Shown here piece after piece: positions 17,583 to 27,508 of a DNA stretch of 64,000 bases (its first letter is position 1; each line of letters begins with the position of its first letter). A model generated the notes under the pieces. It worked only from the letters and a program-made list of their open reading frames with translations, was not told the DNA's origin and made no database searches. The position numbers and the translations under genes are program-made. The stretch is taken from NCBI RefSeq assembly GCF_000196235.1, contig NC_008541.1, positions 434,001 to 498,000 of the forward strand, written 5' to 3'. This DNA comes from Arthrobacter sp. FB24. GTDB taxonomy: Bacteria > Actinomycetota > Actinomycetes > Actinomycetales > Micrococcaceae.

Positions 17583-18516
17583 AACACCGGAATCCGGAAA
17601 ACCCGGGGCAAAGGAACACGTCGCGTTCCTCGGGCTGGGGCACATGGGCGGGCCGATGGCCGTCAACCTGGTCAAGGCCGGGTACACGGTGGCGGGATTC
17701 GACGTGGTGCCCGCAGCGCTGGACGCGGCCCGCGAGCACGGCGTCCCCACGGTGGCGACGCCCGCCGATGCCGTTGCCGGAGCTGACGTGGTGCTCACCA
17801 TGTTCCCCAGCGGACAGCACGTTTTGGACGCCTACCGCGGAACGGACGGCCAGCCGGGACTGCTGGACGTGGCCGGGCCGGACACCATGTTCCTGGACTG
17901 CTCCACCATCAACGTGGACGAGGCCCGCGAAGCGTCCGCGCTCGCCGTGGCTGCCGGCCACCGGGCCGTGGACGCACCCGTCTCCGGCGGGGTGGTGGGG
18001 GCCGAAGCAGGCACCCTGACCTTCATGGTGGGCGCCCTGCCCGAGGACTTCGAATACGTCCGGCCGCTGCTGGAAGTCATGGGCAAGCGCGTGGTCCACT
18101 GCGGCGGCCACGGGGCGGGCCAGGCGGCCAAGGTCTGCAACAACCTGATCCTGGGCGTCTCCATGATCGCGGTGAGTGAGGCGTTCGTTCTGGGCGAGAA
18201 GCTGGGGCTGACCCACGAGGCGCTGTTCGATGTTGCGTCCGCGGCATCGGGGCAGTGCTGGGCGCTCACCACCAACTGCCCGGTTCCTGGGCCGGTGCCC
18301 ACCAGTCCCGCCAACCGCGACTACCAGCCGGGCTTTGCCGGGGCGCTGATGGCCAAGGACCTCAAGCTGGCTCTCAACGCGCTGCAAAGCACCGGGGTGG
18401 CCGCGCGGATGGGGCCGCTGGCATCGGAGATCTACGATACGTTTGCGGCTGAGGGCGGCGCGGGCCGGGACTTCTCCGGCATCATCACGGACATCCGGGA
18501 CAAGTCCGCGCACTAG
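17575..18516 (+). CDS. mmsB: 3-Hydroxyisobutyrate dehydrogenase
   Basis: 313 residues from ATG 17575, overlapping the hydrolase stop by 8 bp. The NAD-binding motif is [36 protein letters not shown] and the catalytic Lys in GQAAKVCNN are conserved. It oxidises 3-hydroxyisobutyrate to methylmalonate semialdehyde, the MmsA substrate. Confidence 0.93.
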   Translation: MSETPESGKPGAKEHVAFLGLGHMGGPMAVNLVKAGYTVAGFDVVPAALDAAREHGVPTVATPADAVAGADVVLTMFPSGQHVLDAYRGTDGQPGLLDVAGPDTMFLDCSTINVDEAREASALAVAAGHRAVDAPVSGGVVGAEAGTLTFMVGALPEDFEYVRPLLEVMGKRVVHCGGHGAGQAAKVCNNLILGVSMIAVSEAFVLGEKLGLTHEALFDVASAASGQCWALTTNCPVPGPVPTSPANRDYQPGFAGALMAKDLKLALNALQSTGVAARMGPLASEIYDTFAAEGGAGRDFSGIITDIRDKSAH

Positions 18517-18551
18517 GAAGTTTTGAAACAGAACCACGTGAGGAGTCAGGC

Positions 18552-19331
18552 ATGACGGAAGAGTACGGGAACATTCTGGTGGAACAGCGCGGACGCGTGG
18601 GGCTGGTGACGCTCAACCGCCCGGAAGCACTGAACGCGCTGAACAAGGCCACCATGGACGAACTCGTTGCTGCGGTCACGGCCATGGACTCGGATCCCGG
18701 CGTGGGCGCCGTGGTGGTCACCGGCTCCGGCAAGGCGTTCGCCGCCGGTGCGGACATCAAGGAGATGGCTGCCCAGGGCTACATGGACATGTACGCTGCG
18801 GACTGGTTCCGCGGCTGGGAGGATTTCACCAGGCTCCGGATTCCGGTGGTGGCGGCTGTCTCGGGTTTTGCCCTGGGCGGCGGCTGCGAACTGGCCATGA
18901 TGTGCGATTTCATCATCGCCGGGGACAACGCCAAGTTCGGCCAGCCCGAGATCAACCTGGGCGTCCTGCCGGGCATGGGCGGATCGCAGCGGCTCACCCG
19001 GGCCGTGGGCAAGGCCAAGGCCATGGACCTGATCCTCACCGGGCGGTTCATGGACGCGGAGGAGGCCGAGCGTGCCGGACTGGTGTCCCGGGTGGTGCCG
19101 GCCGCTGACGTGGTGGACGAGGCCGTGAAAGTGGCCGAGGTGATTGCGTCCAAGTCGAAGTCGGCGGCCATGGTGGCCAAGGAGTCCGTCAACGCCGCGT
19201 TTGAAACGGGACTGGCCCAGGGGGTGCTTTTCGAACGGCGCCTCTTCCACTCGCTGTTCGCCACCGATGACCAGAAGGAAGGCATGGCCGCCTTCACGGA
19301 GAAGCGCCAGCCCGAGTTCAAGCACCGTTAG
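18552..19331 (+). CDS. Enoyl-CoA hydratase
   Basis: 259 residues. The crotonase fold has oxyanion loops [10 protein letters not shown] and [15 protein letters not shown], catalytic Glu in [13 protein letters not shown], and the second Glu region preserved. It hydrates methacrylyl-CoA or short-chain enoyl-CoA in valine catabolism. GAGGAG lies before ATG 18552; 35 bp after mmsB. Its end overlaps the end of the convergent sugar kinase gene by 14 bp. Confidence 0.9.
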   Translation: MTEEYGNILVEQRGRVGLVTLNRPEALNALNKATMDELVAAVTAMDSDPGVGAVVVTGSGKAFAAGADIKEMAAQGYMDMYAADWFRGWEDFTRLRIPVVAAVSGFALGGGCELAMMCDFIIAGDNAKFGQPEINLGVLPGMGGSQRLTRAVGKAKAMDLILTGRFMDAEEAERAGLVSRVVPAADVVDEAVKVAEVIASKSKSAAMVAKESVNAAFETGLAQGVLFERRLFHSLFATDDQKEGMAAFTEKRQPEFKHR

Positions 19332-20319
19332 GGGCCCCGTCACCAGCCCCGAAAGGAAGCGCCATACCGGCTATGCCGGCACTGGAGGCATGTGCCGTCA
19401 GCGCAGCGTCCAGTTCCTCGGCTGTCGGCGGACTCGCACCCGCCCGGCCCACGGTGATGGCCGCAGCCATCGCCGCTGTATGGCCAATTGTTGTGAGCTG
19501 TGAGGGTGCCAGGCCGTCTGTCCCGCCGGTGAGCAGCCCGTAGATGAGTGCTGCCATGTACGAGTCGCCAGCGCCGATGGTGTCTTCCACCACGCACTTG
19601 ATGGCCGGGATAAACAGCTTGGCGGTTCGGGTCGCCAGCAGGGACCCGCCAGGGCCGAGGGTCATGGCGACCATTTCCGCTCCCAGCTTGAGAATCCGGG
19701 AGGCCACGTCATCGAAACTGTGCCCGGGGTAGAGCCACATGGCGTCCTCATTGCTGAGTTTGACCACGTTCGTCAATGGAACCAGATCTTCGAACATCGA
19801 GCGAGCCTCAGCCTGGGTGCCCAGGAGTTCCGGCCGGATGTTGGGGTCGTACGTGATCATGCATTCCGGCCGTGGCTGTTCCAGGAGTGCCCTAACCGCC
19901 GTTGCCCCCGGAGCCAGGAAGGTTGCAATGGAACCCGTATGAATGATTCGGGGGATGACGATTGGCGCGGCTGTGGGAAGTTCCCAGCTGATGTCGAAGT
20001 CGTACCGGGCCGACCCTTCGGCGGTGAGAGTGGCAGTGGCTGTGGCGGTGCGCCCGGGATGCCGGGAGCCGGGCAGGACCCGGACACCGGCGCGGGCGAG
20101 GTGATTTTCAACCACGGAACCGCGCCGGTCCCCGCCAATGGACGTCAAGAGCGAGGTGTCCACGCCCAAGCACCCGAGGCCATAGGCGACGTTTGCCGGC
20201 GATCCGCCGGGATGTTCCGTCGTCCCGTTTGTAGTGGAGACGATGTCCACCAGGGACTCGCCGACCACCAGGACGTCAGGACCTGATGCGGCGGGGTAAT
20301 CCTCGGGATGCGCGGTCAT
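19318..20319 (-). CDS. PfkB-family sugar kinase (probable fructokinase)
   Basis: 333 residues. PfkB motifs are [24 protein letters not shown], and [13 protein letters not shown] with the catalytic Asp. The ATGA overlap with the upstream GH32 gene indicates that it phosphorylates the fructose freed by that enzyme. Last gene of the six-gene fructan operon. Confidence 0.88.
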   Translation of the reverse strand: MTAHPEDYPAASGPDVLVVGESLVDIVSTTNGTTEHPGGSPANVAYGLGCLGVDTSLLTSIGGDRRGSVVENHLARAGVRVLPGSRHPGRTATATATLTAEGSARYDFDISWELPTAAPIVIPRIIHTGSIATFLAPGATAVRALLEQPRPECMITYDPNIRPELLGTQAEARSMFEDLVPLTNVVKLSNEDAMWLYPGHSFDDVASRILKLGAEMVAMTLGPGGSLLATRTAKLFIPAIKCVVEDTIGAGDSYMAALIYGLLTGGTDGLAPSQLTTIGHTAAMAAAITVGRAGASPPTAEELDAALTAHASSAGIAGMALPFGAGDGAPNGA

Positions 20320-21809
20320 GCCAAGTCCGTAAGCTGCAGGGAAGCTTCCGCCGTTCCCCCGGTGGAGAACACCGTAATGCCGGTGTGCACCGGATCCGGG
20401 AATATCAGCTCAGTAAGTGTCACTAGTCCGCCCTGGGCGAAGACTTCGACCGAGCAGTGGTCCACGAAGATCCGCAGGGAGTAGGTCCCAGCGTCTGCCT
20501 GCAGTGGTGCCGTGCTGATGGACGGGAAGGCCTCGTGGAAGCCGGTGTCGCCGGAGTTGGTTCGGTCCAGCATGAGTTGTCCGCTGCCGGGGCGGATGCT
20601 GATCCGGGTCCCCGATGAACCGCTCCCGGAGCCGCAGACCACCAAACCGAACTCGCTTGCTGTCCCCGGCGTAAAGGTGGCCTCGATCAGCTGTACTGCC
20701 TTGCCGCCGTCGACTGTTACTCCGCCGTTCAGGGACAGTCGCTGGGTAGGTCCGGAAACAGAACCCTCGGTGCATGCAGGCACGGGCTGCTGGACGAGCC
20801 GGGGTTCGCCGTCGATCGAGGCGAGGGCAACTTCGCGCACTAGGCTCATGGGGCTGCGCCAGGGTGAAGTGGGGATGTGGTTGGCATACTGCCAGTTGTT
20901 CATCCATCCGATCATGAGCCGCCGTCCGCCTGGGACATTGCTGAAGGACACAGCCGCGTAGTAGTCCCGGCCCCAATCGAGCCACTGGTAGTCAACCACG
21001 CGCTCCGGGTCCTGCATGCCGTCCGTGACGGTGGTCTCGGAGGTGAACGTCACGCCGTCGAAGTCGCCCACGAAGTACTGCCCTGCTGATCCTCCGTTGG
21101 GTCCGCCGGGGTTCATGTTCACGGTCAGGACCCACCTGGTGTTTCCTGCATCTCCGTCCACGGGCAGTTCAAAGAGGTCCGGGCACTCCCAGATGCCGCC
21201 GGTGCCGTTGGCCGGGCCGAAGGTGCTGAGGTATTCCCAGTTCTTAAGGTCGCCGGAGCGATAGAGCAGCACCGCGTAGTCGTGGGCTTCGACAGCGGCC
21301 ATCACCCAGTAGCTTCCGGCGGGGCCGTCGTAGCGGAAGACCTTGGGGTCGCGGAATTCCGGCGAGTTCCTGGTGAGGACCGGGTTGCCAGAGTACTTGG
21401 TCCAGGTGTATCCGCCGTCGGTGCTCCACGCGATGGACTGGGCCTGCATGCCCTCGTGTGCCGAACCGGCCTTGTAGGCGCTGGTGTAGACGGCAACCAG
21501 CGGGGTTGTTCCGGACAGGCCGAAGCCGGCGGTGTTGTCCTGGTCCACCACGATGCTGCCGGAGAAGATTTCCTCTGTTTCGTCGCACGGGATGGCCACC
21601 GGCTGTTCGTCCCAGTTCACCAGGTCCGTGGATGTGGCGTGGCCCCAGGACATGTTGCTGTGGACGTTCCCGAACGGGTTGTTCTGGTAGTACAGGTGGT
21701 AAATGCCGTCGTGGAAGACCAAACCGTTGGGGTCGTTGAGCCAGGTGTCCTTGCAGGCGTAGTGCATCGCCGGCCGGTAGGCCCCAAGGGTGGGCGTGGC
21801 GGTGTTCAT
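20316..21809 (-). CDS. Intracellular GH32 beta-fructosidase
   Basis: 497 residues without a signal peptide. The GH32 triad is visible: Asp nucleophile in WLNDPNGL near residue 25, EFRDPKVF, and acid/base Glu in WECPDLFELP. The C-terminal beta-sandwich (VDHCSVEVFAQGG) is complete. It cuts imported sucrose, levan- or inulin-type oligosaccharides; sucrose versus fructo-oligosaccharide preference is not readable. Separated from the binding-protein gene by a strong hairpin. Confidence 0.9.
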   Translation of the reverse strand: MNTATPTLGAYRPAMHYACKDTWLNDPNGLVFHDGIYHLYYQNNPFGNVHSNMSWGHATSTDLVNWDEQPVAIPCDETEEIFSGSIVVDQDNTAGFGLSGTTPLVAVYTSAYKAGSAHEGMQAQSIAWSTDGGYTWTKYSGNPVLTRNSPEFRDPKVFRYDGPAGSYWVMAAVEAHDYAVLLYRSGDLKNWEYLSTFGPANGTGGIWECPDLFELPVDGDAGNTRWVLTVNMNPGGPNGGSAGQYFVGDFDGVTFTSETTVTDGMQDPERVVDYQWLDWGRDYYAAVSFSNVPGGRRLMIGWMNNWQYANHIPTSPWRSPMSLVREVALASIDGEPRLVQQPVPACTEGSVSGPTQRLSLNGGVTVDGGKAVQLIEATFTPGTASEFGLVVCGSGSGSSGTRISIRPGSGQLMLDRTNSGDTGFHEAFPSISTAPLQADAGTYSLRIFVDHCSVEVFAQGGLVTLTELIFPDPVHTGITVFSTGGTAEASLQLTDLA

Positions 21810-21871
21810 GGGTCAGGGTCTCGTTTCGTGGGGTTGCCGCGGGAAGTGTGGGGCCCGGGCAGGCTGATGGA

Positions 21872-21903
21872 GCCGCCGGGCACGGAAGTCCGTGCCCGGC
21901 GGC
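21872..21903 (-). promoter_or_regulatory. Intercistronic hairpin between binding protein and GH32 genes
   Basis: A perfect 15-bp inverted repeat (21872-21886 and 21889-21903) with almost no spacer, very GC-rich, lies 16 bp after the binding-protein stop. It has no T-run on the coding strand, so an mRNA-stabilising or partial-attenuation role is likelier than full termination. This is a common way to keep binding protein in excess. Confidence 0.7.
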
Positions 21904-21918
21904 TGGGATGCGGGAAGG

Positions 21919-23529
21919 TCAGGAGTTCTTCTGGTACCTGTCGTAGGCCTGCTGGTAGACGTCCACCATCTTGTCCAGGCCGATGTTCTTCAGCTGCGAG
22001 ACGTAGCCGTCCCACTCCGCCTCGATGCCGCCGGAGACGATCCATTTCGCCGTGGTCTGCTTGACGATGGCGGCCACGTCCGTCTCGATGGTGCTGATCT
22101 GCTGCACTTCCTCGTTGGACAGTGCCACCGGGGGGTAGCCGTCGTTGGCTGCGAAAGGCTTGTAGTTCTCCTCGACGGTCTTCTGCCGCTCGGCCGCGCG
22201 CGGCTCGGGTGCCACGACCTTCTCGAAGTTCTCCGCGGTGTTGGCCTTCGGGCCGCCCGGGGCAACCTTCTGGCGGCGTTCGCCTTCACTGGTTCCCGCG
22301 GCCGCGGGTATCTGGGTCAGCAGCCCGGTGGCGGGGTCCTTCTGCAGGGTTTCACCGATGGGGCCCCAGTTGGCCTGGGCGGACTGGATGGGATCGTACA
22401 GGTTGTCTGCCCAGCGGATGGTGGCGGCAGGGTATTTGTTGGTTCGGGTCACAGCGAAGGCGCCGCGGGCGATTTCCTGGTTGTTGGACTGGCTGGCGAG
22501 CCGCTTGCCGTCCACGCCCTCAAGTACGGGGAGCAGTTTGTAGTCGCCGGCGCGGTCGGCGCCGACCATTTCCTTGACTTCCCACCAGACGAAGGAGCCC
22601 AGGTTTTCGGTGCTGGCCTTGCCCTTGGCCAGGTAGGCCTTGTCATCCTGGGAGAACGATTCTGGATCGATCAGGCCTTCCTGATACCAGGTATGCAGGG
22701 TCTGGAGGGCCTTTTTGTAGCCGTCCTGGGTGGCGGTGTAGATGACCTTGCCGTCCTGGACGATCCTGTGGTCCATGTTGTCCGGGACTCCGCCCAAGGC
22801 GGCGATGAGGTCAACGATGTCACCGCACCAGGAGCCGGGCATGAAGCTCAGCGGGATGGTTTTACCGGTGCCTGAGGCGTCCTTGGTCTTGAAGGCGAGC
22901 AGGGCATCATGCAGTTCGTCCACGGTCTTGGGCATCGGGAGGCCCAGCTTGTTCAGCCACGCGGTGTTGATCGCCATCTCGTTGGGGAACTGGACGAGTC
23001 CCAGTTCTTCGATGGAGGGGAGGGAGTAGATGTGCCCGTCGGAGGAGGTGATGGCCGCTTTGATGTCCGGCCGGTCGGCGAGCAGCTTGGACAGGTTGGG
23101 GGCATTTTTCTGAATGAGGTCTTCGAGGGGGATCAGTGTTCCGCTGGCCGAGTAGGTGGCGATTTCCGCGTCGGTGAGCCCGCTGTTGAAGAAGGCGTCG
23201 GGCAGGTCGCCGCTGGCCAGGATGAGGTTTTTCTTTTCCTTGAACACCGTCTCCGGGAGGTTCTCCCAGTCGATGTGGATGTTGGTGTCCTTTTCCCACT
23301 GCTGCACCAGGGACATGGTGTTGTAATCGGGGGCGAGCGCCGACTTGGTTCCGGAGAACTTGAGCGTCAGCGTGTCCTTGACGATCGGGAAGCCGGTCTC
23401 CTGGAAGCCGAACTCCGCGGACGAGTCTTTGATGGCGGCGGAACCGTTGGAGCTGCCCGAGCAGGCGGTGAACAGCATCGTTCCTGCCATCAGGGCGCCA
23501 AGGACGGCGAGCTTGCGGCTGGTAGCCAT
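21919..23529 (-). CDS. ABC transporter binding lipoprotein (LipO-like), fructan operon
   Basis: 536 residues, long for a sugar-binding protein, like the LipO/YtcQ group. The lipoprotein signal ends MLFTACSGSS. ATG 23529 follows GGAACGACCC. It lies in an operon with LplB/LplC-type permeases, a GH32 enzyme and a fructokinase, so the ligand is probably a fructo-oligosaccharide; this is inferred from context only. Confidence 0.87.
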   Translation of the reverse strand: MATSRKLAVLGALMAGTMLFTACSGSSNGSAAIKDSSAEFGFQETGFPIVKDTLTLKFSGTKSALAPDYNTMSLVQQWEKDTNIHIDWENLPETVFKEKKNLILASGDLPDAFFNSGLTDAEIATYSASGTLIPLEDLIQKNAPNLSKLLADRPDIKAAITSSDGHIYSLPSIEELGLVQFPNEMAINTAWLNKLGLPMPKTVDELHDALLAFKTKDASGTGKTIPLSFMPGSWCGDIVDLIAALGGVPDNMDHRIVQDGKVIYTATQDGYKKALQTLHTWYQEGLIDPESFSQDDKAYLAKGKASTENLGSFVWWEVKEMVGADRAGDYKLLPVLEGVDGKRLASQSNNQEIARGAFAVTRTNKYPAATIRWADNLYDPIQSAQANWGPIGETLQKDPATGLLTQIPAAAGTSEGERRQKVAPGGPKANTAENFEKVVAPEPRAAERQKTVEENYKPFAANDGYPPVALSNEEVQQISTIETDVAAIVKQTTAKWIVSGGIEAEWDGYVSQLKNIGLDKMVDVYQQAYDRYQKNS

Positions 23530-23611
23530 GGGTCGTTCCTTTTCTGGGTGGGGGGTGTGGCGACGGCGAAAGGGGGTTCCGGCGTCGGGTAATGCTTTTC
23601 GTCTTCGGGGA

Positions 23612-24574
23612 TCAGCTCTTCACGGCGCCGATCATGGTGCCCTTGGTGAAGTGCTTCTGCATGAACGGAAGCGCGATCATCAGGGGCAGGCTGGAGACGA
23701 CGATCATGGCGTACTTGGTCAGTTCGCCGATTCTCTGCGCCGCGGCGTAGGACTCGATGTCTCCACCGGTGGTGCCGGCGGAGGAGACGTCCGACTGGAT
23801 CAGGATGTTCCGGAGCACCAGCTGCAGCGGGTATTTCGTGTCATCGTTCAGGAAGATGAGGGCGTCGAAGAACGAGTTCCAGTGCGCCACCACGTGGACC
23901 ATGATCATGAGCATGATCAGCGGTTTGGACAGGGGGAGGACCATCTTGAAGAAGAACGTGAAGTCGTTGGCGCCGTCCATCTGGGCGGCTTCCCGGAGCT
24001 CTCCCGGGATGGTGTTTTCGAAGAAGGACCGGGCGATGATCAGGTTCCACACGCCCACGGCGCCGGGCAGGACAACCGCCCAGACCGTGTCCAGCATGCC
24101 GAGGTCCCGGACCACCAGGTACTTGGTGATGAGGCCGCCGTCGAAAAACATGGTCACCACGAACAGGAGCATCAGGATCTTCCGCCCCGGCATGTCCTTG
24201 CGGGACAGGGCGTAGGCGCCGAACAGGATGGTGGTCACGCTGATCGCCGAGCCCAGCAGGGTGTAGATCACGGTGTTGGCCAGGCCGTTCCAGATCCGGC
24301 TGTCCGCGAAGATCCGCTGGTATCCCTCCAGTGTCACACCGGACGGGAACAGCCAGACTTTGCCTTCGTAGACGGCGTTCGGATCGCTGATGGATGCGAT
24401 GACGATGAAGTAGAGCGGGTAGACCACCGCGATGATGGACAGCGACAGGATGGTGACGGCGGCGATGTTGAAGGCGGAGTCTGCCCACCTGTCGCGGAAC
24501 GTTTGCATGCGCTTAGCGGGTTGGGGCCTGGTTGCAGGGGCCGGAACGGCCACGGGTTTGGTGTTCAGGGTCAT
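23612..24574 (-). CDS. ABC permease, LplC/YtcP-like
   Basis: 320 residues with six membrane helices. The EAA loop is ELREAAQMDGANDFTFFFKM. The C-terminus FTKGTMIGAVKS is characteristic of the family. It follows the partner permease by 7 bp. No ATPase gene is nearby. Confidence 0.9.
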   Translation of the reverse strand: MTLNTKPVAVPAPATRPQPAKRMQTFRDRWADSAFNIAAVTILSLSIIAVVYPLYFIVIASISDPNAVYEGKVWLFPSGVTLEGYQRIFADSRIWNGLANTVIYTLLGSAISVTTILFGAYALSRKDMPGRKILMLLFVVTMFFDGGLITKYLVVRDLGMLDTVWAVVLPGAVGVWNLIIARSFFENTIPGELREAAQMDGANDFTFFFKMVLPLSKPLIMLMIMVHVVAHWNSFFDALIFLNDDTKYPLQLVLRNILIQSDVSSAGTTGGDIESYAAAQRIGELTKYAMIVVSSLPLMIALPFMQKHFTKGTMIGAVKS

Positions 24575-24581
24575 AGCGGCA

Positions 24582-25562
24582 TCACCACAGGGTTGCTTGG
24601 TTGGCCCGGCGCGCTACCCAGTTGAAGGTCAGCAGCAGCACGAGGTTGAGGATGGAATTGAACAGGCCGATGGCGGCCGAATAGCTGAACTGGGCCTGCT
24701 GCAGGCCTGCGTGGTAGACGTACGTCTGGATGATTTCCGACGTCGGCAGGTTCAGGTTTGTCTGCATGAGCAGCGCCTTTTCGAAGCCGACGTTGAGCAG
24801 GTTGCCGATGGCCAGGATGAACAGGACAGTGATCACGGGCATGATGCCCGGTAGATCGATGTGCCGGATACGCTGCAGTTTGGAGGCGCCGTCCACCTTG
24901 GCGGCGTCGTGCAATGCAGGGTCGATGCCGGACAGGGCCGCCAGGTAGACAATCATGGCGAAGCCGGCGTTTTGCCAGACATCGGAGATCACGTAGATGG
25001 GCCGGAACCACTCGGCGGAGCCCATGAAGAAAACGGGTTCACCTCCCGCCAACTGGATCGCATTGTTCACCAGCCCGGAACGCGGGGAAAGCAGGACGAA
25101 CATGATGCCCACCACCACCACCGTGGAGATGAACGCCGGCGAGTACAGCACCGTCTGGGTGAACTTCTTGAACCGCTCGCTCTGAAGCTGGTTGACCAGG
25201 AGGGCCAGGATGATCGGGATCGGGAAGGCTACAAGCAGGCCCAGGACGGCGATCCAGAGCGTGTTTCCCACGACCTGGCTGAACTGGTAGGAGTTGATGA
25301 ACCGTATGAAGTGCTGCAGCCCGACCCACGGGCTCCCGGTAAAACCGTCCACGGGGTTGTAGTTGCGGAATGCGATCTGCACCCCGTACATGGGCCAGTA
25401 CTTGAAGACGGCGATGTAAATCAGCGCCGGAACTAGTAATACGTATAACTGCCAGGCCCTGCCGACCCTTTTCAGGCGCAGCGGAAGAGGCTTCCTGCTT
25501 GTGGGCCGGGGTGTTGGAGCCAGCGGCGGTGCCGGCGTGGATCGGGCCAAGGTGCGGCTCAT
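24582..25562 (-). CDS. ABC permease, LplB-like
   Basis: 326 residues with six membrane helices after a basic proline-rich N-terminus. The EAA loop is LHDAAKVDGASKLQRIRHI. The start overlaps the LacI stop (ATGA). An operator-like palindrome lies inside its coding sequence at 25435-25450. Confidence 0.9.
   Translation of the reverse strand: MSRTLARSTPAPPLAPTPRPTSRKPLPLRLKRVGRAWQLYVLLVPALIYIAVFKYWPMYGVQIAFRNYNPVDGFTGSPWVGLQHFIRFINSYQFSQVVGNTLWIAVLGLLVAFPIPIILALLVNQLQSERFKKFTQTVLYSPAFISTVVVVGIMFVLLSPRSGLVNNAIQLAGGEPVFFMGSAEWFRPIYVISDVWQNAGFAMIVYLAALSGIDPALHDAAKVDGASKLQRIRHIDLPGIMPVITVLFILAIGNLLNVGFEKALLMQTNLNLPTSEIIQTYVYHAGLQQAQFSYSAAIGLFNSILNLVLLLTFNWVARRANQATLW
25435..25450. promoter_or_regulatory. 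Operator-like palindrome inside the LplB-like gene
   Basis: AGTAATACGTATAACT differs at 2 of 16 bases from AGTTATTCGTATAACT at 26635-26650 in the operon promoter. It lies about 112 bp inside the permease gene. It could act as an auxiliary operator for DNA looping or as a roadblock, or may be a coincidence of coding sequence. Confidence 0.4.
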
Positions 25563-26602
25563 GGCTTCTCCTTTGGATGTGTCACTGAGTTCCGTTCAAT
25601 CAGGGGGCAGGTCATGAACTCGACCCGTCCGTCCGGCTCGGCGCCCTGCAGGATGAGGTCGACCGCGCGGCGCCCCATTTCCACGAAGGGCAACTCAAGG
25701 GTGGTGAGACCCGGCCGCAGATGCGGGGCCAGGGTTTCCTGGTTGTCGAAGCCGATGATGGATACATCGCGGGGAATCGACAGGTGCAGCTCGGTGGCGG
25801 CCTGGTAGGCGCCCCACGCGGTGCGGTCATTCGCGCAGAAGATGGCCGACGGCGGGTTATCGTCCGTCATCAGGTCCATGGTGTGGGTAAATCCGTCCAG
25901 CTCATTGCCGCTGCCGAAGCGCACCAGTTCCGGGCGGATGGACAGTCCGGCTTCGGCCATGGCCTTCGTATAGCCGTTATAGCGTCCGACGGCGGCGGGA
26001 AGTTCGCTCTCGAGCGTTTCGATGTTGATCATCGCCACCCGCTCATGCCCCGCGTCGAGAAGGCGTCGGGTGGCGGTGTAGCCGCCCAGTTCCTCATTCG
26101 GCGCAACGCTGGGAAGTCTCAGCTTGCGATCCTGCGAGTTCAGCACAACCGAAGGGACTGTCGAGAGGGCCTCGGGTACGTCGAGTCGCCGGTGGTACAT
26201 GCCAGCGTAGACAACGCCAGCCACCTTGTAAGACAGCATGGAGTCCAGCGAGGCTGCCTCCAGGGCTTTGTCGCCACCTGTGTTCATGGTGAGCAGGAGG
26301 AGGCCGTCCTCCCAGGCGCGCTCTTGTGCCCCCTCGATGATCTTTCCTGCGAAAGGGGCGGTGGCAACGGCGTCGCCCAGGAAGCCGATGATGCCCGAAA
26401 TGCCGTCCCGGAGAGTCTTGGCGTGGGCGTTGGTGCGGTAGCCAAGCTGCTGCACGGCATCCATCACGCGCTTCCGGGTTTCGTCCGAGAAGCGGGAACC
26501 GGAAGCGGAGTTCAGTACCAAGGAAACTGTTGCCTGGGAAACGCCGGCGGCTGCCGCTACGTCGTGCATGGTGGGACCTGATGATGGTCGGGACTTAGTC
26601 AC
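25559..26602 (-). CDS. LacI-family regulator of the fructan operon
   Basis: 347 residues from GTG 26602, preceded by AAGGAGG with 5-nt spacing; the GTG at 26608 lies inside that site and is rejected. The headpiece is TMHDVAAAAGVSQATVSLVL; the C-terminal half is a sugar-binding domain (IGFLGDAVATAPFAGKIIEG). First gene of the operon and probably autoregulated through palindromes just upstream. Confidence 0.9.
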   Translation of the reverse strand: MTKSRPSSGPTMHDVAAAAGVSQATVSLVLNSASGSRFSDETRKRVMDAVQQLGYRTNAHAKTLRDGISGIIGFLGDAVATAPFAGKIIEGAQERAWEDGLLLLTMNTGGDKALEAASLDSMLSYKVAGVVYAGMYHRRLDVPEALSTVPSVVLNSQDRKLRLPSVAPNEELGGYTATRRLLDAGHERVAMINIETLESELPAAVGRYNGYTKAMAEAGLSIRPELVRFGSGNELDGFTHTMDLMTDDNPPSAIFCANDRTAWGAYQAATELHLSIPRDVSIIGFDNQETLAPHLRPGLTTLELPFVEMGRRAVDLILQGAEPDGRVEFMTCPLIERNSVTHPKEKP

Positions 26603-26621
26603 GGGCACCTCCTTGGGCCTT

Positions 26622-26650
26622 GGTTATACGAATCAGTTATTCGTATAACT
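26622..26650. promoter_or_regulatory. Operators upstream of the fructan operon
   Basis: A perfect 10-bp inverted repeat, TTATACGAAT (26624-26633) and ATTCGTATAA (26639-26648), overlaps a second palindrome, AGTTATTCGTATAACT (26635-26650). The latter is close to a full AGTTATACGTATAACT. They lie 20-48 bp upstream of the LacI gene, as expected for its own operator. Confidence 0.75.
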
Positions 26651-26732
26651 GACGAGACAAACTGTAACCTGCGTCATAGGACGCCGTCAAGTATTGGTTG
26701 TTGAGATGCGTAGGCCGGCGAGCCGGGCCGCC

Positions 26733-27365
26733 CTAGGGACGGGGTGCCCGCCGGTGGGCGCGGAGCACTGAATCGGTGACGGCGACCGAGTTGCCGTCCG
26801 CGTCCTCCACGAACCGCCGGCGGGCTTCGCAGACGTCGATTTCCCACTCGTCCGGATCCAGCCCGGCCGCGATTTCCTCCGGGGTGAACAGCAGGCCTGG
26901 CTCGCTGGGGCGGCGGATTCCCACTTCCAGGTCGGAGGGGTGGTGGCCCACAACCAGGAGCGTCCCGCCAGGTGCCACGGACGCTGCCAGCCGGTGGTAC
27001 AACTCGGTCCGCTCGGCCAGGGGCAGGTGCATGAACTGCGCGGAAACAAGGTCGAAGGTGCCGGAGGGCGGCGGGGAACTGGTCAGGTCGTGATGGACCC
27101 AGGTGATCCGCGCGGCGGCTTCAGCATCCTGGGCTGCCCTCTCGGCTGCCCTGGCCAGGGCCACGGATGATATGTCCACCGCCGTGACGCGCCAACCCTG
27201 GCGTGCCAGCCACAGTGAATCGGCTCCCTCGCCGCTGCCTACGTCCAGCACGGAGCCGGGGCGCAGTCCGGCCGCCTCGGCCAGCAGGTGCGGGTTCGGA
27301 TTGGGGCTCCAGACAGAGCCGTGCTGGCGGTAGCGTTCATCCCAGAACGACTCGTCAAACTTCAT
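26733..27365 (-). CDS. SAM-dependent methyltransferase (class I)
   Basis: 210 residues from ATG 27365 (AAGGAG with suitable spacing). SAM motif I is VLDVGSGEGADSLWLARQG, acidic motif VTAVDIS, then FDLVSAQFMHLP. FDESFWDERY at the N-terminus is typical of small-molecule or tellurite/thiopurine-like methyltransferases. The substrate is unknown. The frame continues upstream without a credible start. Confidence 0.85.
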   Translation of the reverse strand: MKFDESFWDERYRQHGSVWSPNPNPHLLAEAAGLRPGSVLDVGSGEGADSLWLARQGWRVTAVDISSVALARAAERAAQDAEAAARITWVHHDLTSSPPPSGTFDLVSAQFMHLPLAERTELYHRLAASVAPGGTLLVVGHHPSDLEVGIRRPSEPGLLFTPEEIAAGLDPDEWEIDVCEARRRFVEDADGNSVAVTDSVLRAHRRAPRP

Positions 27366-27508
27366 CCGTGGTCTCCTTGCTGGCCGGCACTCACGTCCCG
27401 GCAGCGTGCCCTCAGGGACGGCCCGCGCTACGCCGTGACACTGCCACGATACGCCGTCGCGGCGTCCTCCAGTTCCTTGGGCTTCACAACGCGGGCCGGG
27501 CGGCCTGG

